Below, in pieces: positions 34,284 through 45,938 of a stretch of DNA of 64,000 nt. Source of the DNA: Maniola hyperantus (taxonomy: Eukaryota; Arthropoda; Insecta; Lepidoptera; Nymphalidae). Position numbers and translations under genes: made by a program. Under the pieces are notes generated by a model. That model saw only the letters and a program-made list of their open reading frames with translations. It was not told where the DNA came from and did no database searches. The DNA is taken from contig NC_048545.1 in NCBI RefSeq assembly GCF_902806685.2, forward strand, positions 4,885,852 to 4,949,851, given 5' to 3'. The first letter of the stretch is position 1; each line of letters begins with the position of its first letter.

Positions 34284-34549
34284 AAATCAATATGTTGAGA
34301 GTCGTAGCGCGACGTCGCGCGTCGGGCTTGTCGGCGAACTCATTAGGGCTGCGGCTCTCGGTCAAGGGCTCGAGGTCGATGCGGTGGGTCGTCTTAATTA
34401 CACCCTACGATTTCAGCTTTTTTCCTTCTATTGCATTGACTGCACGCTTTGTGATAACCCAGATAACCTTATTTCAGACTAGCAGTTGCCCGCGACTTCG
34501 AGTTCTTCACGCAGAATCACATTTTTTAAATTCCTAGGTATACCTACCT

Positions 34550-34660
34550 ACAAGGTAGCCCTTGACTGCGATCTCACCTGGTGGTAAGTGAAAATGTAGG
34601 CACCCCTGGTCAGTTCCTCCGCGGCATTTCACCGGAACGTACTTAGTCTACCGTCTACAT
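34550..34660 (-). repeat. SINE-B fragment
   Basis: Contains gcccttgactgcgatctcac, ctggtggtaagtga and cggcatttcaccggaacg, shared with the copies at 38.6, 52.3 and 63.3 kb. Confidence 0.6.
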
Positions 34661-34689
34661 AACCACATCAAACGAAAGAAACATACATA

Positions 34690-34895
34690 ATAATCATCGT
34701 CAACCGATATAGACAACTAGGTATACTGCTGGACATACTTATACTTGGGTATAAATAGATCTCTTTTAGGGACTACCACACGCGACGGTTTTGTCCTGAA
34801 TCCAATACTGAATGACCACACTGAATTTTGATGTCGTCTGTCCACCTAGTGGGGTGTCTGCCAACGCTACGCTTTCCGGTGGAGGTTCCATGGGG
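34690..34895 (-). pseudogene. RTE-type LINE C-terminal fragment, decayed
   Basis: On the minus strand it reads the tccactaggtggacagacga (RWTDD-like) block followed by cgtgtggtagtccc and a ctatatcggttgacgatga end. It matches the unit of the 28.3-30.3 kb array in reverse orientation. Confidence 0.6.
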
Positions 34896-35603
34896 ACCAC
34901 AATATCTAAGTATGAAGGAAAATTTGGTAGGTACTTAGGTATTCTAACCTAAATCTGTGTTAGCTCTGTTGAACTTAAGTATAGGTACCAGAATAACGAT
35001 ATTAAACCTTTATATCCAGTTGTCATCAGGCGGCTTTGTATATTGTTGAATATTCAGGAGGAGATTAAAAGAAAAAATTAAAATAAAGTTAAAAACTTAT
35101 TTAAGTATTCCGCTTAGCGGTCGGCTGCCATTAGCTATTCAAAGTACGTTTTAGCCATTAGCTTTTACATTTTTTTTTTAATTTTTACACCGTATCTGTG
35201 TTCAGTTTTATCAAAAATATTTTGTCTTATACTTTCATACCTACATTAATTAATTACCTAGGTACCCACTGAAACTTAGAATTTCTGTGAAGCTAACTAC
35301 CCACGTCATGATGAAAAGAAGAGATGAAATAGGTACTCCTGCTCAAACTAGAGTCCTGACAAAAGATAAATCAGTGAGGTGAGGACGAAAAAAATAATCA
35401 AGTTTCCAGGCAACCAAAAGAGAAAGAAATCTACTTAACTAAGAAAGTAGATAGCGATGGTTGATGGGTCTTCTTCTGATTATGTAGACCAAAGTAGTAT
35501 ATCTCCCTAGATTAACTCAACCTTATCTTATACCTACTAGGTATAGATTGACGTAGCATATCTTGGTAGAAAACAGAAGAAAATAGTATAAACAGACGAA
35601 AAT

Positions 35604-35661
35604 GGTACCTAGTGGCCTAAACTTTCTTAATAATGTAAGAAAATTTAGCCCACTAGGTACC
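35604..35661. repeat. 58-nt near-perfect hairpin next to a MITE
   Basis: ggtacctagtggcctaaact and ttctta pair with taagaa, aatttag and cccactaggtacc across a short loop. It ends ten bases before the MITE copy at 35671. Confidence 0.6.
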
Positions 35662-35670
35662 ACGTTAGGT

Positions 35671-35861
35671 TACGCGGCAGTAAATAATGTACCTACATCG
35701 GCCTTTAGAATGACATTTCGGCTTTGTAGAGCGCTGTCTTTGTCACATATGACGTCTTGTCGGTCTCAACGACAGAGATAGTGCTACAAATCCGCTATCT
35801 CCTTCTTGTTCCGCTATATTCTTCTTTTGGTCGATGTACCTACATTATTTTTTGCCGCATA
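35671..35861. mobile_element. MITE family TACGCGGC, copy 2
   Basis: Same order of landmarks as copy 1 (tacgcggcag, catcggcctttagaatga, catttcggctttgtagagcg, tcttgtcggtctcaacgaca, ctatctccttct, ggtcgatgtac, tgccgcata), with an extra insertion near 35805. Confidence 0.8.
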
Positions 35862-35899
35862 CTGTACTCTGTTCGAAAACTAAGAACAATATGTAAGTA

Positions 35900-36495
35900 T
35901 TAACTAATAGAGTCCAGCACAAGAGAGTAAGTAGTATTCTTGAGATAATGCAGACGAAGTTCAAGAAATTCATCTTCACTATTCGGATACGTAGGTACTA
36001 GGTACCTACTACGTACTGGCACAGAATATATAATAGTTACATCCTCAGAACTACAGCTTACAGTGGTAACTTGTAATGTAGATGGAAAGGAAGTCATGGT
36101 CCCAAGGCCAGATGATGAAACTTTAAATTTGTCATGGATTGACATTGCTTGAGCAGAATATGCAACAGCCAACGATCTGCGACGGGACGATGCAATAGAA
36201 CGTGGCAAAACGGCAGGGACTTAGCAGGAAAGCGGGCCCTGGGCAGAAAAGCTGGGACAAATGTTGGAAAGAAGAAGAATAGTTAACTAACACTTTAATT
36301 CATAGTCAAGATAGGGGTTTCTTAAGAGGATAAGTCAAACGAAATGGTGTCATATTCAACCTTTATGCAATGCATTAAGGTTGTGTATAACACATGTCGT
36401 CTAAGCCGTCCTTTAAAGAAGCCCCTATCTTATTATGAATTCTGGTGTAAAAAACTTGTAAAGAAGAGTTTGCTAAATAGTTTCAAGTTACATGT
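35900..36495. other. Low-information stretch between MITEs
   Basis: A 102-codon minus frame (35900-36208) and a 69-codon plus frame (36344-36553) are open but show no domain. The second runs into the neighbouring MITE, so both look like chance. Confidence 0.4.
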
Positions 36496-36498
36496 ACA

Positions 36499-36672
36499 TA
36501 CGCGGCCGAAAGTAATGTACATCGACATTGAGAAGGAGATAGCAGATTTGTAGAGCGTTGTCTCTGTCATTGAGACCGACAAAACGTCATATAAGTATAA
36601 GTGACAGAGACAACGCTCTACAAAGCCGAAATGTCATTCTAAAGGCCGATGTACATTACTTTCTGCCACGTA
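36499..36672. mobile_element. MITE family TACGCGGC, copy 3 (most palindromic)
   Basis: Outer ends tacgcggccgaaagtaatg and cattactttctgccacgta are inverted. An inner pair tagagcgttgtctctgtca and tgacagagacaacgctcta is perfectly inverted over 19 bases. This gives a long hairpin typical of MITEs. Confidence 0.85.
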
Positions 36673-36699
36673 CTGTAGATGTCCTAAGTATATAGATAC

Positions 36700-38620
36700 G
36701 TGATAGTATACGAGATAGTAGGTACGTGTTAATGATTGATGATTTTACACTTCGTAATGAAGATGGCTAATTATTAGGTATCACCTCGTAATACAAGCTT
36801 AATTATAGCAACACAGCGGCGCGGGCCGTTCAGCAAAAAATATTTTACCTACTTTATTTATGTATTAAAACATTTCTTGTAATTACTTATGAGGAAGTGG
36901 ATAATTAAGTGCAGGAAGTTGCAACCATTTTATATTTTATCAATAGAAATCAGACTTTTACATGTATGCACAGGATATTAAATTACAGTATATTCTTACA
37001 GCCCAGAAGAAACTTTAGGAATATTTTTAAGTACTTTAGCGCATAAGAAAAGTTTTGATTCTCATACCTTGGAGCAGGTATTTCTGATATTTTTTTTGCA
37101 GACACACTGAAAACCTTAGGACTACAAGAACAGCTTATAAGGTAGTAACAGACAAAATGGAAGGAAATATATTATACCAAGAGGATGTAGCTGTTTGCAT
37201 TGGTCAGATCAAATCAGCACCACCTTGGCGCACCTGTCCAGTGTCCACGTTACTTTCCACAATGTCTCTACTCTTCAAATTAAAATGAGTGAAACCATTG
37301 TGCTAGACTCTATAGCAGCTAGAGAATAAGATGGCAAAGATCACGACTAGGGCTTTCGAATACAGGATTTTTTCAATACCGAAATATTTTTTTCAATACC
37401 GGGATTCCGGTATAGGTTTGTGACTCATTTGAATTTCGCGTCTCGCTTCTCGCTTCTCGTTTCTAGTTTATAGTTTGTAACTTTCTATAGCTCTACCGGT
37501 ATTGAAAAAAGACGAATAAATTTCGGGATCCCGGGTATTAGCTCTCGGTAGGTATAAACGTATTCCCGGGCTTCCAGCCCTAAGCACGACGCTCAATCCA
37601 GGATGACGATGCATAGAGAGAGCGCAAAGGCAAAGGCAAAGGGTTTTGGACACAGGATAAAATTTTGTATAAGTATATGTACATACTACCATATAGGTAC
37701 ATCTATCTAATTGTTCCATCATAGATGATAGATGACCATGAAACATACCCTAAGATTTCGAACTTTTGCACCCCGAAAGAAACAACAGAAAAACCAAACT
37801 ATTATTTATTATTTTCTGGGTAGAATTTAACCATTTTAAAGACCTTACAAAAGCTGAGTGATTAATTTTAGTAAAGTAATGTACCTTGCAGTAAGTCGTA
37901 AATTTACTTAGCAAGGTGGTAATCACACATTTTCACCCTTGACGTGTAAGCGTTAATCTTTATTAAGAAAAATAGTTGGTTAAGAATTAATTGTTCGTCC
38001 CATGAATATTTTTGTAAGAAACTATAGACTTTCAAAGATAATTTCTACCTAGGTAAATTTTTTATCGAACTGTTAAAACATCTAATTTTGGTAGTGTAGG
38101 TAAACTATTTTAGATTTATTTTCATATGTAAATTACACGGTAGCTAAGTACTACAATATCCAAGACAGTATATGTAGTAGGTAGGCACGATTCTTGAAAC
38201 GAAATTAAGAAATAGATAGGTACTATAATGATACTTGCAGTGTTCTTATAAACCCTGACGATGGATTGATTCAAAAGCCCTTTGCAAAAGTATTCATTCT
38301 ATTGAAGTATTCAAAGATATCTCAAAATAGTTCAAGTTCAAAAATGTGTTGCTTGTATACGAGGCGTTTCAGTAAAAAAAAGAAGCGGTTTCCAGAATTA
38401 ATTCCAGAATTGTGTCATGTGATAATGTATAATTTAGCGTCGCCTTGCACATGTTGCAAAGGGTTGGGCTCATAAGTGTCGGATGCGGCCTGAGGACTGA
38501 CAGGGGGTTTTGAATTTGTTGAGTGTCAACCATTTTCATAATTGGCCTATATTTTGATAAGAAAATATACTAATTTGTCCTGCTACAGTACCTAAAAAAC
38601 TTTTTTATATTTTTTATTTC
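36700..38620. other. AT-rich stretch with repeat scraps
   Basis: A palindromic-looking segment at 37360-37570 has tcaataccgg and ccggtattga inverted words with cccgggattcc-like repeats, probably an old element. A plus-strand frame of 69 codons at 38266-38475 has no recognisable domain. Nothing else supported. Confidence 0.4.
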
Positions 38621-38624
38621 GAAT

Positions 38625-38928
38625 TTCGATATAAGCCCTACGATCTCACCTAGTGGTAATGATGGTGCAGTCTAAGATGGATGGAGCTAAGTTGGAAACC
38701 CTTACCTACTCCTGATCGATTTCTACGCGGCATTGACGGGAACGCTGTTGCTTGGTGACATGCCATTGAGCCATGAGTCCATGACCAAAGTCTCCCACAA
38801 GGCAAGACCAGATACAGTTTAAAATTATAATTTCCTAAATTTCCATGCCCGGAATCGAACCCGGGGCCTCCCACTTGCCTTTAGAATCGCAGCGCTTACC
38901 ACTTGCCCCGGGGATGTCGTCAATTTTC
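38625..38928 (-). mobile_element. SINE-B copy with tRNA-like head
   Basis: On the minus strand the head contains a box-A-like ggggcaagtggtaagcgctg and a B box ggttcgattccggg. The body continues to gatgcagtc-like and gggtgagatcg-like words shared with 52-285, 52330, 58308 and 63277. Confidence 0.75.
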
Positions 38929-38939
38929 AACGAAAGCTC

Positions 38940-40120
38940 GATGATTTTCGCTAGAACTACGAACACTTTAGAGAATCTGTTTATGAATATTTTGCCTAAA
39001 AGCTTTATGCTTGCTTTATGTTAACTCTCTATGGAAGTATGGAGGGATTCAATATCGTATTTAGTTGTATACCTATTCCATTTTCATGCTACAGTTTGAA
39101 AAGTTAACTGTTGTCTTATGTCAACTTGAGAACAACTTAAGTATATTGAGAGTTTGCTTGGTTGAGTTAGTGATAACTTGTATTAGGTATTTCAACAGGT
39201 GACCAAATTGTGTTGGGACTTAAAACGAATAGTAGGTATACTTTTATTTCGCGTCTCAGAAAGCTCATAGTACCAGAGTTCAGTATCCCATGAGCTACCT
39301 ATGTGACATTGCAATCCAGTCTTGCTGGGGTACCCAGAACCTGATACTTAAAGTGTACACAATAATTAAACAAAAGGCAATATTTTTTGATTAAACGTTA
39401 ACCTTGAAGTAGAGACTTCATATTAAAGGCTAGCCTGATGACAGGTCGCGTCCTGGTCACTTCAATTCAAGGTAAACGAGAGTTAGTCGCTTAATTTATC
39501 ATGGTTTCCATGTACCTACCTATTAAGGTATCGCGTAGAGTTTTTGCGCGCAATTGAAAATGTGGGTGAGTCAAGGTTAGAGTCTAGGTCTAGTGTAGGT
39601 AATATTATACAACGGTTCTCTTTTGATATTTTAGTTTTTTTTTAGTTTTTTTTATATACGTTAAATGTATGAAAGGTTCTCCTTGTGTTGGGGACTATAC
39701 ACAGAAAAACTTTCAGCTTTTATAAGATAACGAATAAACGAAGGCCTCACACGCGCTGGCTCGCTATCTAAAAGACGTGTGCGAATATGCATCTACATTC
39801 TACTTAGATGTTGTAGTTCTAAGGCTTACTTCTTCAGGCTTGATTAATTCAGACAATAACCTAGATTACAACGGTACATTTGTTCGATTTACAACACCGT
39901 TTGATATTTCCCAAGGCGGACGGAAGGTTGCTAATTAGGCGGTTTCCTGTAGATTTGCTCCCACCTGTCGCTGGCTCTGACGTACCTACCTATCGAAATT
40001 AATTTTTTTGATTAATACCCCCGTGCCTAACAAACTTCTAAAGCAAATCCTGTTTTAGCATTATTAAACTAGGGACAGTAAGAATACCTACACTACATCC
40101 ATATTATATTGGTAAACTAA
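38940..40120. other. No recognised features
   Basis: AT-rich, with short ggtaggta-type runs and only chance frames. Confidence 0.4.
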
Positions 40121-40123
40121 GTA

Positions 40124-40259
40124 TACGCGGCCAAAAGTAATGTACATCGACCATTTGGAAGGAGATAGCAGATTTGTAGAGCACTGTCTCGGTCGTTATG
40201 ACCGACAAAACATCATATGGGTATAAGTGACAGAGACAACGATCTACAAAGCCGAAATA
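40124..40259. mobile_element. MITE family TACGCGGC, copy 4 (right end missing)
   Basis: Follows copy 3 closely from tacgcggccaaaagtaatg through gaaggagatagcagatttgt and gtgacagagacaacgatcta to gccgaaat, then stops. Confidence 0.8.
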
Positions 40260-40539
40260 TCAATACTTATTTATATGCTACTAAAATTGAGCTAAGGTAT
40301 TAGGTATATTAAAATCAGATAATAATTGTAATGTGTGTTAAAATGTGTGGAAAGATTAATTAAAATAATTAATTTTATAAAACCATTTTATTGCCCAGGA
40401 CACCTTGTTAACTAGCTATTCTAATAAAGTACCATATTGGGGTCTATAGGTCCTAGGGTAACTGAGTATATTCTTTTGGATAAAAGCAGGCGTTACTTTG
40501 CACTAGTCTATCATACCAATGAGGAGATGTAAACCATTT

Positions 40540-40773
40540 ATTTTAATGTATAAAACGGGTACATACCACGATTAATTTTTGTTTTTATTTGTCGATATTT
40601 CAACCCAATTGCACGGGCCGTGGTCACGACGGGACTGCGGTGCTGCGAGAGATGAAGTTCGAGCTGTCAAGGGCAGTAGCGAACTACCCTCTTTCTTGTT
40701 CTTTTCGCTGGAACTTCATGAGCTGTCCGGCAAAATACACTACCCGTACTGTACCCGTTTTATACATTAAAAT
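40540..40773. mobile_element. MITE of 234 bp with perfect 23-bp inverted repeats
   Basis: The ends 40540-40562 (core taatgtataaaacgggtac) and 40751-40773 (gtacccgttttatacatta) are exact inverted copies. The interior (ttgtcgatatttcaacccaa, gatgaagttcg, ctaccctctttc, gctggaacttcatgagct) is shared in reverse orientation with 43797-44040. Overlapping 63- and 64-codon frames are not genes. Confidence 0.85.
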
Positions 40774-41031
40774 ATGTCGTTAAACCACGAAATAAGCTTA
40801 AAATCATATGTAAACCAGTTTACGACTTACGTCCCGTGTCGGAGTGAAACGTAGGTAGGTATATTGAGTGTGTTTTAGAACGGTCTACTATGTGTCATAA
40901 CATCATGCTACACTATGTTATATACTTAGTAGGTACACGACCCACCTGTCGCGTACCTACTATATCTAACATACAGAGGTTTAATTTTGGCAAAATAGTG
41001 AATTAAGAAGAAGAAAATTAAGTTCCATATT

Positions 41032-41090
41032 ACACGACTGCCCAAAAAAAAGAATGTTATGTTTTCAGGGTCCATGTATACCTAAGTGTT
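41032..41090 (+). repeat. Short repeat related to 1468-1545
   Basis: Shares gactgcccaaaaa, tgttttcagggtccatgt and adjacent words with the copy near the left edge. Confidence 0.45.
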
Positions 41091-41419
41091 TGAGTTTTAT
41101 TCCACCGTAACTTCTAAATGCCTAGCTTTAAGTTTTATTGTAATATTTAAAAAAAAATGCCTAAACAGATTTGGATGTGACCGTTAGAAGTTAGGTTACC
41201 GAGGATCCTGAGCTGACCTGGCTACATATATTTTTTTTGAAAAAAACAACATTATGATGGCTGATTATATTCAAATAAGTATGAAATTTTTTATGCCTTT
41301 TAGTTTGTTTTTGGCAGGGCAATTGTGTTTCTAATCTTTTTAATTACGACTTGTATTCACTGGAACGAAGCACTGGATTAATTTTATTAAAATCATATCC
41401 GTAAAAGTACAATGTTCAC

Positions 41420-41590
41420 ATAACTCTTGGCGCGTTAGTTGATAAGCTCTCAGTTCACTGCACCGGCATCGTTGCACGACTTTTTGTTCGACTCGGGCGC
41501 TACGCTCACCCGCTTATTTGCGATCATTAATCATTATTTCGGCTCTCCGTACTGTAGCATTTTGAGAAAATAACCCTTTTTTTATATTTA
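41420..41590. other. GC-richer unique block with paired homeodomain-type sites
   Basis: Unique in the window. Contains gatcattaatcattatttcg, in which two TAAT-type cores lie close together. A regulatory role is only an inference from composition. Confidence 0.2.
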
Positions 41591-41771
41591 AGCCAGTTCG
41601 CAACAGATCCTCTGCACCTCGTATGCAATAATATTAGCCAACTTTTTAATCGGAAGCTTCTTAAAGCTTGCATTCCGGAGACGGCCAAAGGATACTTTTT
41701 AACCCTTGGAAAATGAAACGTTTCTATGACATTTTCAAAAATCTATAACCTCGTAGATAGATATTCCACTG

Positions 41772-41945
41772 TAACTTTCAACTGTGCGTAAATCTGTCGT
41801 TTAGTGGTACGTTTAGAGGAACGGACGGAACGGAAAAGGGATGGAAAAGTATTCTAATAATATTGACGGAAAATGGACGGAAAAGTATTCTGTCCCTTTG
41901 CCATATTTTATACTAAATGACAGATTTACGCATAGTTGACGTTAA
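41772..41945. mobile_element. Hairpin MITE
   Basis: aactgtgcgtaaatctgtcg followed by tttagt (41780-41805) mirrors actaaatgacagatttacgc followed by atagtt (41912-41937) with two mismatches. Symmetry extends outward through the gtaactttc and gacgttaac words. An internal ggaacggacggaacgg region has a direct repeat ggaaaagtattct. Confidence 0.75.
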
Positions 41946-42237
41946 CTTAAAGAGTTAACGTTGTCTGGCTGTGGCACACAGATATACTTGACGAAACTGT
42001 AATAAAGTAAAGGTTTCTTCTTTTACTTATACGGTTACCTCAAAAATAACTTTTTACTATTTTCCCTCCACAACCGATCCTTGACTCCTCAGAGCGTGTC
42101 AAATATTAATTATGAATTTTCAAATATTAAATTGTGACGTCATAGCCAGATCTATGTATGTTAACGGAAAGGCCGATAGAGGTAGAATCTGCTAATGACA
42201 TGAAATAAACAAATTTTGATTTTGATATAAGACACTT

Positions 42238-42370
42238 TAAAATAGCTGTCATAGCGTAGTCGTTAGGACGTCCGCCTTCTAATCGGAGATCGCCGGGGGC
42301 TCGATCCCGACCTTTAACTTTTCCGAGCTAAGTACCTATGTGCGTTTTAAGTAATAAAATATCACTTGCT
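42238..42370 (+). mobile_element. SINE-C head fragment, plus orientation
   Basis: Starts tagctgtcatagcgtagtcg, has a tRNA-like segment with B box ggctcgatcccg, and runs through tgtgcgttttaagtaataaa to atcacttgcttg, where homology with 11365-11665 stops. Confidence 0.7.
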
Positions 42371-42379
42371 TGCAAAACT

Positions 42380-43300
42380 CGGGACAATGCCCCACCTTCG
42401 ACGTGACATTGATTCCGAGTGGCCTACTTACGCAACGTTCGTTGACCTCTAGCGTCAGTCACATGTTTTATTTGCAATATATCGTGAACTTTTATCATAT
42501 CAGTAATCATCAGTAGGTGCCACCTGTCTTCGTATTTGCCAGCGTTCTAGTTACACCCTGTATTTAAATTATTCCTCGCTTTACGGATATAGGTTTTGTG
42601 TGTTCAGTGTGGTGTGAGATCAGTATCGGTTTTGATGTTGAGGACTTGATTACTGTAATTGCGAATAATAAAGCTAAATTATGTAATTCATGGAATGTAT
42701 GGATACCTAAGTAAATAATATAGTTATTATGCAGGTAGGTATTTGAAGCAAATAAGGTTATAAAAGTAATTCGAAAATAAACTTTTGGTTCAATATTATG
42801 TGTATTTTTATTTCATTCAACTTATTAGGACAGCAAAAAGCTGTCCATGAAGCTAATTTAAAATTACGTAGGTACCCACTACACAATAGCAAGAATAAAC
42901 AAAACATGTACCTGCCTATTAATTCTTTTGATTATGCACCTATTTATTTTTAAATATCTCTACACAAACTGAAAACGCACCATTGTGTACCACCACTGTA
43001 GTCTAAATTTGAAAAAAAAAATTGACTCTGGTAAGTACTTCAAAAATAAACAATTCTTGTGTATCTCGTACATTTTCTTTATATTTTTCTATTATTTTTA
43101 TTAAAAACTGTAACAATAGGTATTATGTAATATTTCTGCTAGTACATCATACATATTATTATCTTTAGGTAGGCATATGCGATTTGTTTAGGGGACTTGA
43201 GTGTATATTTGCGAGGTGAAGCGCAGCGTGGGATGGTGGATGGGTGACTTACGAGCAACTTACGAGTATACGTGGTGTCTTAACGCGACATCGTTGTTTC
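42380..43300. other. No recognised features
   Basis: AT-rich; only chance frames and short repeats. A segment at 43195-43240 (acttgagtgtatatt, gcgaggtgaagcgcagcg) recurs at 43640-43690, so the SINE at 43308 lies between two copies of a local direct repeat. Confidence 0.5.
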
Positions 43301-43307
43301 AATTCAG

Positions 43308-43484
43308 AGCCTCAATAGCTCAACCGGTATAGGAGTGGACTGAAAACCGAAAGGTCGACGGTTCAAACCCCGCAAGTTGCACTATTGTCGTACCTACTCC
43401 TAGCACAAGCTTGACGCTTAATTGGAGAGGAAAGGGGAATATTAGTCATTTAAAAAATGGCTTATATTCTTTAAAAAAAAAAAA
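43308..43484 (+). mobile_element. SINE-A (tRNA-Phe-like head), copy 2
   Basis: Near identical to 3766-3940: tagctcaaccgg (A box), ggactgaaaacc (GAA loop), ggttcaaacccc (B box), then cgtacctactcct, aagcttgacgctta and an A run at 43472-43484. Confidence 0.85.
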
Positions 43485-43796
43485 TTGATTGAGCGTCTCG
43501 TCCGAGCCGTGTACGTTGGAATCTTTTACACTGGTGTCTCCAACGTGGGCCAAGTCGAGCGTTTTCAAGGCGGAAGCGTTACATAACAATATTATATACC
43601 TAATATTCTTGCTAGTACAGTATTATCGTTATATGCGAGTTGTTCAGGGAACTTGAGTGTATATTCGCGAGGTGAAGCGCAGCGCGGGACGGTGACAGAT
43701 GCGCTGCATTGCCGACGCGCCAACTCAGCCGGGGACAGGGACGGACTGCAAGCAAAGGGAAAATGGTAATATTAAAATTATTTCGTGGTTTAACGA

Positions 43797-44040
43797 TAGC
43801 TTATATAATGTAGTAAACGGCTAACATATTATTATAATGTAATTAATAGCTCATGAAATTCCAGCGAAAAGACGAAAAGAGGGTAGTTCACTGCAGCCCA
43901 TGACAATTCGAACTTCATATCCTGCAGAAATGCAGCCCCGTCGCGAACCATGCAACTGTGTCGAAATATCGACCAACAAAATCATCAAATTAATCGTGGT
44001 AGGTATGTACCCATTATCTACATTCTAATAAATATAGGTA
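43797..44040 (-). mobile_element. Diverged relative of the 40540-40773 MITE, reverse orientation
   Basis: Shares agctcatgaaattccagcga, gagggtagttc, gaacttcat, gtcgaaatatcgacc and ttaatcgtggt with the reverse complement of the first copy. The terminal inverted repeats are eroded. Confidence 0.7.
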
Positions 44041-44059
44041 AGTATAGATAACTATTAAC

Positions 44060-44260
44060 TAGATGATGTCCGCGTCTTCCATTACGTAAGTTTAGGTTTC
44101 ATAAAAATCCTGTGGGAACTTTCACTTTCTGGGATAAAAGTAGTCTATATTCATTTCCAGGCTACAATTTATCTCGGTGTCAAATATATTATGCCGCGAA
44201 TTTATCCTCTGATTTTCCGTGACAAAAGAAGCCTATGTCAGTCACCAAAAATTATACACA
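44060..44260 (+). repeat. Decayed interspersed repeat (family F-like)
   Basis: Contains tagatgatgtccgcg, ggtttcataaaaatcctgtg, gggataaaagtagtctatat and tctcggt-caaat words, as in 15750-16040 and 61145-61550. Confidence 0.5.
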
Positions 44261-44269
44261 GGTTTCAGT

Positions 44270-45239
44270 TTATACTATGTAGCCGTTTTTGACATATAGC
44301 GTCAAATTCAATCTCCACTTTAAAGCCCCCCATTTCCTATGAGAGCCCCCCTGAAATAAAGCTTTTCATATTTTTTATGCAATCCTCGGTCCTCCAACGT
44401 GATCGGAGACTTTATACTTAGCTGACATGGCTAGCTTTTTTGTCATGCTTTGTTGGACGAGAATGAGCAGCTATTTTTCTAATCTAATTTCATAAAACTA
44501 CACTATACGCTTCTTCAAATACGGCTCTGTCACCAGGAGTGAGGGAGAATCGATGACAAAATACAAATTTTATTTTATTAAATTCAAAAAAGCGTCTAAT
44601 GATTGATAGGAGCGCGCCCCCGGTAGAGGACCTTCGTAACTGCATAACTCTTGCTATACAATAAAATGGATCATTGCCTTTGAACCAAATATTGATGCGG
44701 GTGACGGGTGAATATATTTTAGTCTTGAACTGTAGGTACGCAATGGCTGATTTTATGAAAAATATATTTTGACGTTGATATCAAGTTGAGATTGGTTTTA
44801 TGACATTTCATTAAAGCAAATTATTTTTAGGTGTCTTAAATCATCTACAACAAGACGCTATATAGTTTTTGAAGTATATTTGATTTTAGACGGATTTTTT
44901 AAAATTATTTAACCCCTGCACAATAGGGGTTTGAAATTTGTGTAGTTCACGCTAAGAAGTCCGGCCATAAACTAGTTTTTAATAAAATTAATTACATTTA
45001 TTTTAACAACAATACCTTGTTCTTGGAATCAGGCCATTATCATTGAAAAATAATACTTATCTAATAATTTGTGGAGACAATATTGCACGAATGGTGAAAA
45101 GGTTTAATGTATGTGCTGACCGCTCCAAGATATATCAAGCTACGACTTGTTTACAAGAACACGACATAATGGCCGAGCTATAAAATATTGGATCTTTCAC
45201 TTTGCACCGTGGGGCGATAACCGAAATTTTAAAAAAAAG
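44270..45239. other. No recognised genes; flank of the LTR-like element
   Basis: AT-rich, with one repeat-like end (ttcacgctaagaagtccggc near 44946). Ends with an A run at 45231-45238 just before the TAAG duplication. Confidence 0.4.
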
Positions 45240-45243
45240 TAAG

Positions 45244-45467
45244 TGTTAGCGACATTGCTTTGCCTACAGTTGAATTTAAAAAAAGAATTATGAGGAGAGG
45301 TAAAAATGGCGGCAATAAGAGCGGGAGCTATTGATTTGAAGCAGGGAAAATTAGAATTTATAATTATGTCTTGAAGAAGTTAATAGTTTAGAACTAAGAT
45401 TGAAGTTTATTAAGTATTGTCTAAATGGAATAAAGTCAGTTCCTATAAGTTGAGGATATTTTTATTA
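45244..45467 (+). repeat. Left 224-bp terminal direct repeat (LTR-like)
   Basis: Identical to 50945-51168. It contains a polyadenylation-type aataaa at 45429-45434 and a possible weak donor in gagaggtaaaaatgg near 45296. Flanked on its left by taag. Confidence 0.85.
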
Positions 45468-45863
45468 GTTCCGAAGTGAAGATTACTCATCGCCCACAAT
45501 TTTGTGAGTACCTATTTTTATTCGTTTATTAAAGTACCTATGTACTTTGAGTGTTAAATTGAGTTTTGATTTTGTCTCGACTAAAATGCAGAACATAGAT
45601 ATTATAATAATTTATATTTTAAAATATTCAAATGGACTTTAGGAAAAGTCCGGAATCATAAACAATAGAGTAGTATTATATTAGGGTATAGAGTTATCAC
45701 TCGCGGAAAATATTATACGAAACCATCAAGGAAATCAGCGCTCCTAGTAGTTGGTGTACGAACTAATTTTCTTAGATATACCCATAACTATGGTTCTGTT
45801 GTTCTGCTATATATAGCCCTTATCCTACACCTATTGTTGTTATAATTTTTTCGAGGTTATTTT

Positions 45864-45938
45864 GATACAAGTTTATCTCTTTCGTTGTTGTTGCTTAATA
45901 TTTAACATAGTAACAATGAAAGAGGTAAAACTTGTGTC
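45864..45938 (+). other. 75-nt stem-loop inside the LTR-like element
   Basis: gatacaagtttatctctttc and gttgtt pair with aacaat, gaaagaggtaaaacttgtgt and c across a loop of about 21 bases, with only a few mismatches or wobble pairs. Length and pairing resemble a small precursor hairpin or a retroelement RNA signal. The sequence cannot tell which. Confidence 0.5.
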
